64,000 bases of DNA from an uncultured Lachnospiraceae bacterium (lineage in GTDB: Bacteria; Bacillota; Clostridia; Lachnospirales; Lachnospiraceae): NCBI GenBank assembly GCA_910588655.1, contig CAJUPJ010000010.1, positions 1 to 64,000 of the forward strand, read 5' to 3'. The notes beneath the pieces were generated by a model. The model did no database searches. It was not told the DNA's origin and worked only from the letters and a program-made list of their open reading frames with translations. Each line of letters starts with the position of its first letter. The first letter of the stretch is position 1. Positions 46,721-56,308 of this stretch are shown piece by piece. A program made the position numbers and the translations under genes.

Positions 46721-47008
46721 TTAAGCCTTTGCCATCCAGTAATTCTTTATAATATCTATATTTCTGGCATTATAATCTTGTCCTTTTTTGGCAGAAACAT
46801 CCTTTATATCTTCCTCAAACCAGATAAAAGACTGCAAAAGATTATTTTTATTATGTTGGAAATCTTCTGTACAGTAATACTTTTTTAAATGCTCCTGCTT
46901 ACATACAGGTATAAAATGCAGTTTGTTTTCTGCACCGCCCCATTTTATCTGGTCATATCCCGTAAGTAAAAGCGAAACACCCCATGTAAAACTGAACCAA
47001 AATTCCAC
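46721..47008 (-). CDS. Hypothetical small protein, start uncertain
   Basis: 95 aa from a GTG at 47008; GGAGA abuts that codon, which is poor spacing. The frame stays open about 35 bases further upstream and would encode a hydrophobic KILKILAAIAFWR stretch, but only an ATA codon could start it. The gene may thus be N-terminally damaged. Residues 1-18 look membrane-inserted; the remainder is soluble and charged. No family recognised. It lies 15 bases before polC. Confidence 0.45.
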   Translation of the reverse strand: MEFWFSFTWGVSLLLTGYDQIKWGGAENKLHFIPVCKQEHLKKYYCTEDFQHNKNNLLQSFIWFEEDIKDVSAKKGQDYNARNIDIIKNYWMAKA

Positions 47009-47046
47009 TCTCCAAAATGCTATTGCCGCTAGTATTTTTAATATCT

Positions 47047-47385
47047 TTATGCTGGGAACACTTTAGTACAGTTCTCTAAGTTCTCTGTCTCATTTTCTGA
47101 AATATATATTTCTGCACTTTCTGACAAATCATTCTTAAGGAATTTCTGTTCCTGGAATAATTTTACAATATCTTTATAATTCTCTGAAGCATTTTCTGTT
47201 TTAAGCCATATACCAAGCAAATCCCTGCCATTTTCTGAATCCAGGCTGCTGTCAATATAATCATACCCATTATCCTGTATTCTGCCGTCTGTAACTTCCT
47301 CTATACAGTCTGGTATTTTATAACGCAAATCTAAATCAGGATTTACAAGTTTAGATGGGTCTAATAAAATAATAATTGTCTGCAT
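47047..47385 (-). CDS. Hypothetical acidic protein
   Basis: 112 aa, acidic, starting at an ATG behind GGAGGATTAACAGTA. The opening TIIILLDPSKLVNPDLDLRYKIPD resembles immunity-type or small cytoplasmic proteins often found in toxin-accessory cassettes, but no family is recognised. Part of the six-gene block between ispG and polC. Confidence 0.6.
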   Translation of the reverse strand: MQTIIILLDPSKLVNPDLDLRYKIPDCIEEVTDGRIQDNGYDYIDSSLDSENGRDLLGIWLKTENASENYKDIVKLFQEQKFLKNDLSESAEIYISENETENLENCTKVFPA

Positions 47386-47390
47386 TACTG

Positions 47391-48026
47391 TTAATCCTCC
47401 ATGTTATTTTTTTCTATATTAATCCCTGAAAATAAATTATCAGAAATATCACTATTATCATCTGTAAATTTTTTAAAATCCCTTCTAAGAAGTGTATAAC
47501 AAATACTTTTACTTCCTATATATGAATATTCTTTTTTATGTGCCAGATGTTCAAGTAACAAAGTAAATAAAGCGGAATGTTCTATCCTTACATCACATAA
47601 ACCGCATTTTATTCCATTTTTAATACAATTAATATATTCTGATATATTAGATTTAGAGTAAATATTACCACAATGTGCCCGTAATAAATCCTCACAATAA
47701 GTTTCTCCATCAATCTGGTTTAACTGTAAATTATCCTTTATATGTTTTCTGATATCATCCACTTTAAAATCTGAAATTAACATAAATTCTTCAAAACATG
47801 CTGGCAGAAACAAATCTAATGTTTCAAGGTTATCTCTTCTTTCGATAATATCTAATAGTACATTTCCAAACTTAGGATTATCTGCAATAATAAATGGGTT
47901 CTTTTTGCATCTCAAATATTTATAAATACGGTCTTTACCAGATGCAGCACAAAAGTCATAGCCCGTTTTCTCTTTATAATATTCTGCAACAGATTTTGAA
48001 TCTTCCGTTGAAGAAATTTTAATCAT
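47391..48026 (-). CDS. Hypothetical protein
   Basis: 211 aa, no membrane segment. The open frame reaches 48053, but the ATG at 48026 behind GGAGGAAAAATATA is preferred; it overlaps the preceding DUF4869-like gene by 8 bases. The YYKEKTGYDF and DRIYKYLR stretches suggest an alpha/beta protein; unrecognised. The close overlap implies that it works with the preceding gene. Confidence 0.65.
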   Translation of the reverse strand: MIKISSTEDSKSVAEYYKEKTGYDFCAASGKDRIYKYLRCKKNPFIIADNPKFGNVLLDIIERRDNLETLDLFLPACFEEFMLISDFKVDDIRKHIKDNLQLNQIDGETYCEDLLRAHCGNIYSKSNISEYINCIKNGIKCGLCDVRIEHSALFTLLLEHLAHKKEYSYIGSKSICYTLLRRDFKKFTDDNSDISDNLFSGINIEKNNMED

Positions 48027-48477
48027 TATATTTTTCCTCCAGCCAGCCATCAACTAAGTCATCATAATCATCCAGTTCAAAACTTGTACCATCTTTCTGT
48101 AAATCAAGTCTGCTAAGATAACGTTCTGGCAGGTATCTGTATGTCAGGACTGTCCTGTCACAATATTGACAAAAATCGGCAACACATTTAAATGCATTAT
48201 CTCCACACTGGGTAACATTAAAAACTATTTCTGGGTACAGCCATATAAGTATTGCTGTTTTAGAACCTGTACTTAAATATTCAGGAGGTATTATCCTTCC
48301 AAGCCTGTCTTTTAATACAAATCCTTCTACTAATTTTGTACCATCTACGTAATCCATAATTATTTGTACAACTTTATTAGTAAACCATGTTTCCTTTTTA
48401 TTGATAGAGAAAAAAGTCCTGGAATCAACATACACAGGCATTGTTGTTTTTCTTTTCTGAAAAATCAAATTAAGCAT
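48019..48477 (-). CDS. DUF4869-like hypothetical protein
   Basis: 152 aa. The stretch LSTGSKTAILIWLYPEIVFNVTQCGDNAFK recalls DUF4869 proteins of Clostridia, given here as a tentative match because no search was possible. Function unknown. ATG at 48477 preferred (GGAGCTGGT) over the upstream ATG at 48501. It overlaps the following gene. Confidence 0.6.
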   Translation of the reverse strand: MLNLIFQKRKTTMPVYVDSRTFFSINKKETWFTNKVVQIIMDYVDGTKLVEGFVLKDRLGRIIPPEYLSTGSKTAILIWLYPEIVFNVTQCGDNAFKCVADFCQYCDRTVLTYRYLPERYLSRLDLQKDGTSFELDDYDDLVDGWLEEKYND

Positions 48478-48514
48478 ACCAGCTCCTTTATTATTGACCA
48501 AACTGTAAAAATGC

Positions 48515-49177
48515 TTATCTGTTAAATTTCATTCCATCTATACAGTTATTATATAAAAATTTTTTCATTTTATCTTTGTTGTTTGTTTCGTAAAATTCAA
48601 TTAATAACTTGTAGAACACGCTTATGTCCTTTTGGCTGACAGTTATAATCCCTCCGCCATATTGTATCATTATCTTATTACCAATAAGCATCGCCAGCCG
48701 TTTATTGCCATCATAAAACAACTGTAATCTCATAAGATATAGCATAATATCCAGTGCAATGCTGCATGGTTCTGCATTGCTGGAAGTAATTTCATGGATT
48801 TTATTACATATCTTTTCTTTATCTGGAATTTCAGGAATATATTCTGTACCACCAACCCTTACTTCTTCTATCCTTATGCTTCCAGCATTTATAATTGTAA
48901 ACTTACCCAATAACATATGGATTTTTTCTATAAATTCCAAATCCAGCTGGTCATTAATATGTTCTAGCAGAAACTGCCATGCATGTTTTAAATCATTTAC
49001 AGCATTTATATCTTCTATTGTATATCCAGATACAGCCATGCCATTATAAACTGCCTGTGTATCTGGATATGTTATGCCAATGCCTTCAAGATTAGCGCTT
49101 TTCCAGATATAATCCACAATATTCCTTTTGGCAAGAAATATATTTTCTTCTTGTGTCATATTGTATTTTGAATCCAT
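48515..49177 (-). CDS. Fic-family protein with degenerate catalytic motif
   Basis: 220 aa. The Fic core helix is present, but the active-site motif HxFx(D/E)GNxR reads LQLFYDGNKR: the catalytic His is replaced by Gln while the GNKR anion site remains. Typical AMPylation chemistry is then doubtful; other Fic relatives with changed motifs do different transfers or act as regulators. It lies in a block of small genes of unknown function, consistent with a toxin-like or antitoxin-like cassette. Confidence 0.72.
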   Translation of the reverse strand: MDSKYNMTQEENIFLAKRNIVDYIWKSANLEGIGITYPDTQAVYNGMAVSGYTIEDINAVNDLKHAWQFLLEHINDQLDLEFIEKIHMLLGKFTIINAGSIRIEEVRVGGTEYIPEIPDKEKICNKIHEITSSNAEPCSIALDIMLYLMRLQLFYDGNKRLAMLIGNKIMIQYGGGIITVSQKDISVFYKLLIEFYETNNKDKMKKFLYNNCIDGMKFNR

Positions 49178-49191
49178 TAAAAACCTGTCCT

Positions 49192-49722
49192 TTATGCATC
49201 CTTGGCATGTTTTATAGAATAACCCATTGTTTGGGCATATCCGTTTAATTCTTCAAGCTGCTCTAAAGAACATGGAAATAAAACAAGGTCATCACCGTCA
49301 AATTCAATATCAGCAATACAGAAGCCTTCAGATGCCCAGTTTTCATCCAGTACTTCACACCATTCAAATGTATCTGCATCTTCATCAAACCAGTCTGCAT
49401 TTATTGGAAGGTTATAACTTTTTGTGCCATTAAAATCCTGTACAGCGTCTATAAAATCTTCCAGGAACTCACTTGTATCTACTTCACACACATAACCATA
49501 TTTCTGAAGAATATCAATCATCCCAAGCCATCTTATCCTGTCTTCTTCAATCTCACCCTCTTCCCAGTCCTCTGGCGTAATTCCACGTTCATCATAATCT
49601 ACAGTATTATTTTTAAAATATGTATCTGTATCATTAATACAGACATTAATATCTTTTATTACATCAGTATCATCATTTGAAATTATCTTTGCTATTTTTA
49701 TAATTGGACTTTCCTCTGACAT
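49192..49722 (-). CDS. Hypothetical acidic protein (possibly DUF6630-like)
   Basis: 176 aa, strongly acidic. The pattern RWLGMIDILQKYGYVCEVD...LEDFIDAV resembles DUF6630 proteins, tentatively. No membrane helix or catalytic motif is obvious. Starts behind AAAGGAG and leads the six-gene block between ispG and polC. Confidence 0.6.
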   Translation of the reverse strand: MSEESPIIKIAKIISNDDTDVIKDINVCINDTDTYFKNNTVDYDERGITPEDWEEGEIEEDRIRWLGMIDILQKYGYVCEVDTSEFLEDFIDAVQDFNGTKSYNLPINADWFDEDADTFEWCEVLDENWASEGFCIADIEFDGDDLVLFPCSLEQLEELNGYAQTMGYSIKHAKDA

Positions 49723-49773
49723 ATTTTAACCACTCCTTTATATTTTTTCACATATAACTTTAACCTAAAGGTA

Positions 49774-50838
49774 CTACTTTGCCAGCTCTGAAAAAATCTC
49801 TTCCTTAAGTACCTCCAGAAGTTTATCTTCAGGTACTTTTTTAATTATTTCACCTTTCCTGATAAGAAGTCCCTCACCTTTTCCACCAGCAATTCCTAAG
49901 TCCGCTTCTTTTGCTTCCCCTGGCCCGTTTACCGCACATCCCATTACAGCCACTTTAAGCTCTTTGTCTGTAATAATATCCTGTACCATATTTTCAACTT
50001 CATTGGCAAGTTTTATTAGGTTTATCTGTGTACGCCCACAGGTAGGGCATGATACGACTGTAACACCTCCCTTTCTTAAACCAAGTGTCCTTAAAATTAA
50101 TTTAGCAGAAACCACTTCCTGTACAGGGTTTTCTGTAAGTGAAACACGTATAGTATCACCTATGCCCTGGTAAAGAATATTTCCAAGCCCTATAGCGGAT
50201 TTTATATTGCCGCTTAACATTGTGCCTGATTCCGTAATTCCCACATGAAGAGGATAATCTGTCTGTTTTGCAATAATTTCATGTGCCCTTATGCACATAA
50301 GCACATCTGAAGATTTTATACTGATTACAAGATTGTTATATCCCATATCTTCAAATGCTTTTACTTGCAGAAGCGCACTTTTGACAAGCCCTTCCGCTGC
50401 AACACCGCCATATTCTTTTATAATTTCTTTTTCAAGTGAACCACTGTTTACTCCAACGCGTATTGGGATATTTCTTTCCTTTGCTGCGCTGGCAACTGCA
50501 CGCACTTTGTCTTTACCACCTATATTGCCTGGGTTAATCCTTATTTTATCCGCACCATTCTCTATTGCGGCAATAGCAAGTTTATAATCAAAATGTATAT
50601 CAGCTACCAGTGGTATGTGTATAGCTTTCTTTATCTCTTTTAATGCTTTTGCAGTTTCCATGTCTGGAACAGCACATCTTATAATATCACAACCAGCTTT
50701 TTCAAGATTGTATATCTGTTCTATTGTAGCATTTATATCAGATGTTTTTGTATTAGTCATAGACTGGATTGCCACAGGATTGCCGCCTCCTATTTTTACG
50801 CCTCCTATATTAACCACCCTTGTATTATCCCTGTACAT
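49774..50838 (-). CDS. ispG: 4-hydroxy-3-methylbut-2-enyl diphosphate synthase
   Basis: Iron-sulphur enzyme of the MEP isoprenoid pathway (also GcpE). The 354-aa protein has the N-terminal TIM barrel and the cluster-binding cysteines in VVSCPTCGRTQ and VMGCAVNGPGE. Follows rseP in the conserved uppS-cdsA-dxr-rseP-ispG order. The flavodoxin or ferredoxin partner is not in the window. Confidence 0.95.
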   Translation of the reverse strand: MYRDNTRVVNIGGVKIGGGNPVAIQSMTNTKTSDINATIEQIYNLEKAGCDIIRCAVPDMETAKALKEIKKAIHIPLVADIHFDYKLAIAAIENGADKIRINPGNIGGKDKVRAVASAAKERNIPIRVGVNSGSLEKEIIKEYGGVAAEGLVKSALLQVKAFEDMGYNNLVISIKSSDVLMCIRAHEIIAKQTDYPLHVGITESGTMLSGNIKSAIGLGNILYQGIGDTIRVSLTENPVQEVVSAKLILRTLGLRKGGVTVVSCPTCGRTQINLIKLANEVENMVQDIITDKELKVAVMGCAVNGPGEAKEADLGIAGGKGEGLLIRKGEIIKKVPEDKLLEVLKEEIFSELAK

Positions 50839-50872
50839 AAAAATCCTCCATTCCTGCCAAAGCCTGCCTGCG

Positions 50873-52231
50873 TTATTTAATAATCTTAATTATATCATTA
50901 TACATTACAAATACCATAAAAAGCATTAGCACTATAAGACCTGCAAAGTGCACAAACCCTTCTTTCTCCCTGTCAACAGGCTTTCCGCGTATAGCTTCTA
51001 TAAGTATAAATACAAGCCTGCCGCCATCAAGTGCCGGGAGCGGCAAAAGGTTCATTACACCAAGGTTAGCACTAAGCAGTACCGACATATACAGCATCTG
51101 TATTATTACAGCCATTATTCCAAGGCTCTTGCTCTGGTCAATAGCACTTCCTACAACATTTACAATGCCTACAGGGCCTGACACATCATTCATAGACAGC
51201 TTGCCTGTAATTAACTGTCCAAGGCTTGCAACGGTAGTAACTATCCAGTATTTTACTTCAACAAAGCTGTATTTAATCACATCAAGCGCATTTCCGCCTT
51301 TTTCATCAAATGCAGCATTAAAACCAAGTGTATATGTTTCATATTCTACAGGCTGGACTGTAAATTCCTGTTCTGTCCCGTCACGTTCTATTACGAATTT
51401 AATCCCGCTTCCGCTTTTATTTACTGAGTTCATTGTATCACTTAATTCACCTGCATTGGACACATTAACGCCATCTACAGATTTTATAATGTCGCCTGCT
51501 TTAATACCTGCTTTTTCAAATGAACCACCTTCTGTTACCTGTGTTATTTTAGTACCCTCTTCCCTGGCTGACGGGTATGAGAAGCCAAAAAGGCTTGCTT
51601 TATAATAAGGGTCAATACTGAATGTTTTAGTTTCACCATCACGTTCAACTACAATCTCAACTTTATCACCTGTAAGCGGGTGGAGCTGTGTATAAGTAAG
51701 TATTTCACGCCCTATAGTAATTTTTTTGCCATTAATGCTTTTAACAACATCACCTGTTTCAAGCCCGCTTTTTTCTGCTGGCTGGTTTGTGTATATCTGC
51801 CTTATTACAGGATAGTCAATCCCTGAATAGGAAAGTATTATAATTGCAAATACAAATGCAAGTATAAAGTTAAAGAATGGTCCTGCAAATACTACCGAAA
51901 ACCTTGCCCATACACCTTTGCTGTTAAATGAGTTTTCGGAATCATTGTCTTCATCCTCACCAATCATTGCACATGAACCGCCAATTGGAAAAAGTTTCCA
52001 TGAGTATTTTGTTACATCCTGCCAGTTTTCCCTGCTTTCAAATTCTTTCTGTGAGCATAAAAGCTTTATTACATGTCCTTCTTTTGTTTTAGCATATGTT
52101 ATTAACCTTGGCCCCATGCCCACGGAAAATTCAGGAACACCTATCCCGTTCTTTTTGGCAAGGAGAAAATGTCCCAGTTCATGTATTACTACAATCACTG
52201 TAAATATAAGTAACGCTACGATAATATTCAT
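50873..52231 (-). CDS. rseP: Site-2 intramembrane zinc protease RseP/RasP
   Basis: Cleaves anti-sigma factors, signal peptides and other membrane substrates. The 452-aa protein has HELGH in the first helix, two PDZ domains (about 180-260 and 260-340) and the LDG motif in NLLPLPALDGGR, followed by the last helices. Compared with minimal relatives it has an inserted acidic loop (about 85-110, DEDNDSENS) between the first helix and the PDZ region. Confidence 0.94.
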   Translation of the reverse strand: MNIIVALLIFTVIVVIHELGHFLLAKKNGIGVPEFSVGMGPRLITYAKTKEGHVIKLLCSQKEFESRENWQDVTKYSWKLFPIGGSCAMIGEDEDNDSENSFNSKGVWARFSVVFAGPFFNFILAFVFAIIILSYSGIDYPVIRQIYTNQPAEKSGLETGDVVKSINGKKITIGREILTYTQLHPLTGDKVEIVVERDGETKTFSIDPYYKASLFGFSYPSAREEGTKITQVTEGGSFEKAGIKAGDIIKSVDGVNVSNAGELSDTMNSVNKSGSGIKFVIERDGTEQEFTVQPVEYETYTLGFNAAFDEKGGNALDVIKYSFVEVKYWIVTTVASLGQLITGKLSMNDVSGPVGIVNVVGSAIDQSKSLGIMAVIIQMLYMSVLLSANLGVMNLLPLPALDGGRLVFILIEAIRGKPVDREKEGFVHFAGLIVLMLFMVFVMYNDIIKIIK

Positions 52232-52248
52232 TATAAAACCTCCATATT

Positions 52249-53409
52249 TTACAAATATCTGCTTTCAATATACCTGTAAACATCCTGTTCCACTTCTAGT
52301 ATATCACTTAATGATGGATTATCAATATTTTTATGTGCTGCCATACATTCTTTAATGATTTCTGCTATATTAAGGAAACCTGTCTTGCCAGCAAGGAACA
52401 TTGCAACTGCTTTTTCATTAGCAGCATTAAACACTGTAAGCATGCTGCCTCCAGCCTCTCCTGCTTTATATGCAAGTTCCAGGCCTTCAAATGTTTCCAG
52501 GTCAGGTTTTTCAAATGTAATCTGTGGTATCTTATAGAAATCCAGGCGTTCACCTGGAAGGCTGTTCCTTTCAGGATAGCATAGTGCATACTGTATAGGA
52601 AGCTTCATATCTGGAGTCCCAAGCTGTGCAATTACTGCCCCGTCCTTAAATTCTACCATTGAATGTATTATGCTCTGTGGCTGGATTACTACCTCAATAT
52701 TTTCAATATCCATGCCAAAAAGCCATTTAGCCTCAATTACTTCTAAACCTTTATTAACCATTGTTGCAGAATCAATAGTAATCTTTCTGCCCATTGACCA
52801 GTTAGGATGTTTAAGTGCATCAGCAGGCGTTATCTTATCCAGCTGGTCTTTCTTCATCCCCCGGAAAGGGCCTCCTGAGGCAGTAAGTATAATTTTTGAC
52901 GGCTTGTTGCCATGCTGTCCCCCAATACACTGGAATATTGCTGAATGTTCACTGTCAACTGGAAGAAGCTTTACTTTATATTTATTAACCATAGGCATAA
53001 TAATATGCCCTGCTGTAACAAGTGTTTCTTTATTGGCAAATGCTATGTCCTTTCCCGACTGGATAGCTTCTATTACAGGTTTTATGCCTATCATGCCAGT
53101 AACAGCGGCAACTACTGTATCTGCACCATGTATTGATGCACATTCTGTTAATCCTTCCATTCCTGTTACAATATCTATATGCTTATAGTCCCCGCCTTTT
53201 GCCTCAAGACGCTTTTTTAATACAAGTGCTTTGCTGCTGTCATATACACAAACCATTTCTGGCATAAACTTTTCTATTTGTTTCCCAAGAAGTTCTATAT
53301 TACTTCCAGCAGCAAGCGCTTTTACATGTAAACTGCTGTTATTTTCAACCACTTCAAGTGTCTGCGTCCCAATAGAACCTGTAGAACCAAGTATAACTAT
53401 TTCTTTCAT
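52249..53409 (-). CDS. dxr: 1-deoxy-D-xylulose 5-phosphate reductoisomerase
   Basis: Second step of the MEP pathway, NADPH dependent. 386 aa with GSTGSIGTQTLEVV (NADPH loop), DSEHSAIFQC metal site, ASGGPFRG and MVEFKDGAVIAQLGTPDM, all diagnostic. Together with ispG it shows that isoprenoids come from the MEP route. Only 17 bases separate it from rseP. Confidence 0.96.
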   Translation of the reverse strand: MKEIVILGSTGSIGTQTLEVVENNSSLHVKALAAGSNIELLGKQIEKFMPEMVCVYDSSKALVLKKRLEAKGGDYKHIDIVTGMEGLTECASIHGADTVVAAVTGMIGIKPVIEAIQSGKDIAFANKETLVTAGHIIMPMVNKYKVKLLPVDSEHSAIFQCIGGQHGNKPSKIILTASGGPFRGMKKDQLDKITPADALKHPNWSMGRKITIDSATMVNKGLEVIEAKWLFGMDIENIEVVIQPQSIIHSMVEFKDGAVIAQLGTPDMKLPIQYALCYPERNSLPGERLDFYKIPQITFEKPDLETFEGLELAYKAGEAGGSMLTVFNAANEKAVAMFLAGKTGFLNIAEIIKECMAAHKNIDNPSLSDILEVEQDVYRYIESRYL

Positions 53410-53445
53410 TTTCTCTCCATTCCTGTAAAGCTGGCACAGCCTGTC

Positions 53446-54237
53446 CTATAAAACAATAAATTTTACCAGATAATATACTACTGGCGCAGTAAATATAATG
53501 CTGTCAAACCTGTCCAGTATACCACCATGCCCAGGTATAAGGTTTCCATAATCTTTTATATCATGGTTTCTTTTAATTGCTGATGCCGCAAGGTCGCCAA
53601 TCTGTGATATAACAGAAGAGACTGCGCCAATTAAAGGAAGCTGCCACCATATATCCTTATTATCATAAAATACCACCGCAAATATAAATCCTATAAGTGC
53701 TGCACCTGCAACGCCGCCAAGACAGCCTTCTATAGTTTTATTAGGGCTTAGCTTTGAAGGCATTTTGTGTTTTCCAATAAGTTTCCCTACACAGTATGCA
53801 CATGTGTCTGAACCCCATGCCCCTATATATATAAACCATACAAGCAGATGCCCGTCCTGCACAAAGCGCACTTTAAATACAAATGATAACATTACTGTAA
53901 CATAAATAATCCCAAAAAACAGCATTGTTATCTGTTCTGAATTAAATTTTGGATATGAAATTACATAACATGCCATAAATACCATCAGGGTAAATATAAT
54001 CCACATTAACAGGTATTCATATTCATTCTTTAAAAGCAGCCAGTCTGTAACAATGCTTGAAATATACCCGGCCAGTGCAGGGACTGTTTTCTCCATTCCA
54101 ACTGCCTTGTAAAGTTCATACAGCCCAATTAAAGAAATTGCTGTTATAACCCAGAATAACGGGTATCCTCCGTAAACCATAAGTGTAATTGTTACTGCCA
54201 TAAGAACAATTCCGCTGGCAAGCCTTGTCCTGAACAT
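53446..54237 (-). CDS. cdsA: Phosphatidate cytidylyltransferase
   Basis: Makes CDP-diacylglycerol from phosphatidate and CTP for phospholipid synthesis. 263 aa with about seven membrane helices and the family signature near the C-terminus (IKRNHDIKDYGNLIPGHGGI then DRFDS). Between uppS and dxr in the usual order. Confidence 0.94.
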   Translation of the reverse strand: MFRTRLASGIVLMAVTITLMVYGGYPLFWVITAISLIGLYELYKAVGMEKTVPALAGYISSIVTDWLLLKNEYEYLLMWIIFTLMVFMACYVISYPKFNSEQITMLFFGIIYVTVMLSFVFKVRFVQDGHLLVWFIYIGAWGSDTCAYCVGKLIGKHKMPSKLSPNKTIEGCLGGVAGAALIGFIFAVVFYDNKDIWWQLPLIGAVSSVISQIGDLAASAIKRNHDIKDYGNLIPGHGGILDRFDSIIFTAPVVYYLVKFIVL

Positions 54238-54268
54238 TTTATTATTCCTCTCTGTAAGTTGTTATTTA

Positions 54269-54982
54269 TTATACCCCTCCAAAACGCCTGTCCCTCATTC
54301 TGTAAAATTCCACAGCTTTTTCAAGCTCTTTTTTATCAAAGTCAGGCCATAATACATCTGTAAAATAAAACTCTGAATACGCAAGCTGCCATAGAAGGTA
54401 GTTTGACAGCCGTTGTTCACCACTTGTCCTTATCATAAGGTCAGGGTCAGGAATACCATATGTATCAAGATGTGATGAAATAACATCCTCATCTATACTG
54501 CTTATATCCAGTCTTCCATCCCTGGCTTCCTGTGCAATTTTCCTGATACAGCGTGTAATCTCATCCCGGCTTCCATAATTTAGTGCAACTTGGAAATGAA
54601 GCCCTGTATTTTGTGCAGAAACTTCTTCAAGCTCTTGTATTCTTTGCTGCAACCGCATGTCAAGCCGTGAGATATCACCTATTACGCGTACCTGCATATT
54701 GTTTTTTTTGCTTGTATTAATACAATCCTTAAGATAACTGCCAAGCAGTTTCATCAGTGCATCTACTTCATCTTTTGGTCTTGCCCAGTTTTCAGTAGAA
54801 AATGCGTACATTGTTACATATTCTATACCCATATCCCATGCAGCAGCACATATCTTTTCAACATTCTTGCTTCCAGCTGCATGGCCTGCATTACGTGGAA
54901 GCAGCCTTTTCTTAGCCCATCTTCCATTACCATCCAGAATAATTGCTATATGGCGTGGTATGCCTCTTTTATCATCTTCCAT
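54269..54982 (-). CDS. uppS: Undecaprenyl diphosphate synthase (cis-prenyltransferase)
   Basis: Condenses isopentenyl diphosphate to the C55 carrier used for peptidoglycan. 237 aa; IAIILDGNGRWAKKR holds the catalytic Asp and the phosphate-binding site, then YAFSTENW and RTSGEQRLSNYLLWQ(x)AYSE are conserved. It is first gene of the uppS-cdsA-dxr-rseP-ispG unit and has a strong promoter upstream. Confidence 0.96.
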   Translation of the reverse strand: MEDDKRGIPRHIAIILDGNGRWAKKRLLPRNAGHAAGSKNVEKICAAAWDMGIEYVTMYAFSTENWARPKDEVDALMKLLGSYLKDCINTSKKNNMQVRVIGDISRLDMRLQQRIQELEEVSAQNTGLHFQVALNYGSRDEITRCIRKIAQEARDGRLDISSIDEDVISSHLDTYGIPDPDLMIRTSGEQRLSNYLLWQLAYSEFYFTDVLWPDFDKKELEKAVEFYRMRDRRFGGV

Positions 54983-55020
54983 ATCTGTTCCCCTTTATAA
55001 ATATTCCCAATGTAACGGCA

Positions 55021-55051
55021 AAATATTAAAGGACAGGCTTATGCCTATCCT
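55021..55051 (-). terminator. Hairpin plus T-rich tract in the uppS leader
   Basis: Minus strand: AGGATAGGC (55043-55051) pairs with GCCTGTCCT (55030-55038), loop ATAA, followed by TTTAATATTT. It lies between the predicted uppS promoter and the uppS start, so it would act as an attenuator-like or partial terminator in the leader rather than as the end of an upstream gene alone. Confidence 0.5.
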
Positions 55052-55100
55052 GTTATGCCAGTAAATAATTTTATCAATAATTTCCAATCCGGTTTTATTA

Positions 55101-55129
55101 ATTTTAACCTACTTATATCCTGCTGTCAA
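55101..55129 (-). promoter_or_regulatory. Promoter of the uppS-cdsA-dxr-rseP-ispG operon
   Basis: Minus strand TTGACA (55124-55129) and TAAAAT (55101-55106), 17-base spacer: near consensus. The -35 box overlaps the last codons of the upstream gene (55126). About 115 bases separate it from the uppS start. Confidence 0.65.
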
Positions 55130-56268
55130 GTTTTGTTACAAGCACACAAATAAAATAAAAATTCTAAAGCCCAGAATGTAAGGTCACATAATAATGCATT
55201 TTTATCTTTATATGAAGCTTCAAGCATTACATCTGTATATGGTGAAGGGTACTTTAAATACTCTGGAGAATAATGCTTATTATATGGATTTGTAAAATCC
55301 AGGTGCAGTATACCGTCTTTACCCAGAGCTTCATTTATATTATCTGCTGACTGGCGGATAACTTTTGTTCCCATGCCTGCGCCTGTCATTGCAATTTCAG
55401 TTAAAAGACGCCTGTAATTTATAACATCAATTATACCAGTATCAAAGGCACGTACTGGTCTTATAAGTGCAAAACAGGGAGCAGTATATTTACCCTTTAT
55501 ATGTACATGCATATTGTTATCTGGTTTCATAATAGCATTTATATGGTTAAAGGCATCTGAAAGCGTATGCAGGTTTTCTTTGCTGCGCCAGCTTTTTGTA
55601 TATGCAAGCATTGAAACTGTATAGACATTAGGAAAATATTCATCTGCTTCAATATATGGATAATTATATTTACGTTTTGCATCCGGGTTAAATTTTGTTA
55701 TTTCTTCAAGTGACTGTATTTCAAGAATACGGCAGAACCCTTTAAGTGATATCTGCTGGAAATCTTTTAAATCATTATAATCATCACCATATCCAAGCAT
55801 TGCCTGTAATGTATAAACCAGGGACATAAGGGAATTTCCATTATTAATACCTTCAAAACGGTTATTAAAACGTGGTATTTCAGGAGGAATATAAGAAAAT
55901 TCCTTGCGCAAAGCTTCTTCATCACGCAAAACTGAAACAAAATTCTTTACAACAGGGTGTTCCTTTGGAATTCTGTAATATGAAAGCAGCCTTGCCGCAC
56001 TCTCTCCATCCTGTAATGGTGTTTCGTGTAAAACTGTCCCACGCCAGTTATCCCAGCTATGCATCCCGCTTCCAATATAACCATTTGGCTTGACATAAGT
56101 TTTAAGAAGCTGGAACCAAGGCATTTCATAAACCTGGTTCAATAAATTTTCTTCTTCATTTTTATCAATATCCTTTAAGATTTCTTTATGTAAACGGTAT
56201 TGTATAACAGGTCCGGCATTTTCTAAAAGAAAATCTACAGATTTGGAATAGTTTTTTATATCAAACAT
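55126..56268 (-). CDS. Hypothetical protein, possible alpha/alpha-toroid fold
   Basis: 380 aa, no membrane helix. Repeating helical pairs with Trp/Gly-rich turns (WLQLLKTYVKPNGYIGSGMH-like, WDNWRGTVLHET, GYGDDYND) resemble proteins annotated as prenyltransferase/squalene-cyclase-like toroids in Clostridia, but no catalytic motif is seen. Starts behind AAAGGAGG and ends overlapping the uppS promoter. Function not proposed. Confidence 0.6.
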   Translation of the reverse strand: MFDIKNYSKSVDFLLENAGPVIQYRLHKEILKDIDKNEEENLLNQVYEMPWFQLLKTYVKPNGYIGSGMHSWDNWRGTVLHETPLQDGESAARLLSYYRIPKEHPVVKNFVSVLRDEEALRKEFSYIPPEIPRFNNRFEGINNGNSLMSLVYTLQAMLGYGDDYNDLKDFQQISLKGFCRILEIQSLEEITKFNPDAKRKYNYPYIEADEYFPNVYTVSMLAYTKSWRSKENLHTLSDAFNHINAIMKPDNNMHVHIKGKYTAPCFALIRPVRAFDTGIIDVINYRRLLTEIAMTGAGMGTKVIRQSADNINEALGKDGILHLDFTNPYNKHYSPEYLKYPSPYTDVMLEASYKDKNALLCDLTFWALEFLFYLCACNKT

Positions 56269-56308
56269 AAAGCCTCCTTTGGTTATCTGGCATATTTTAT
56301 ATGGAATT

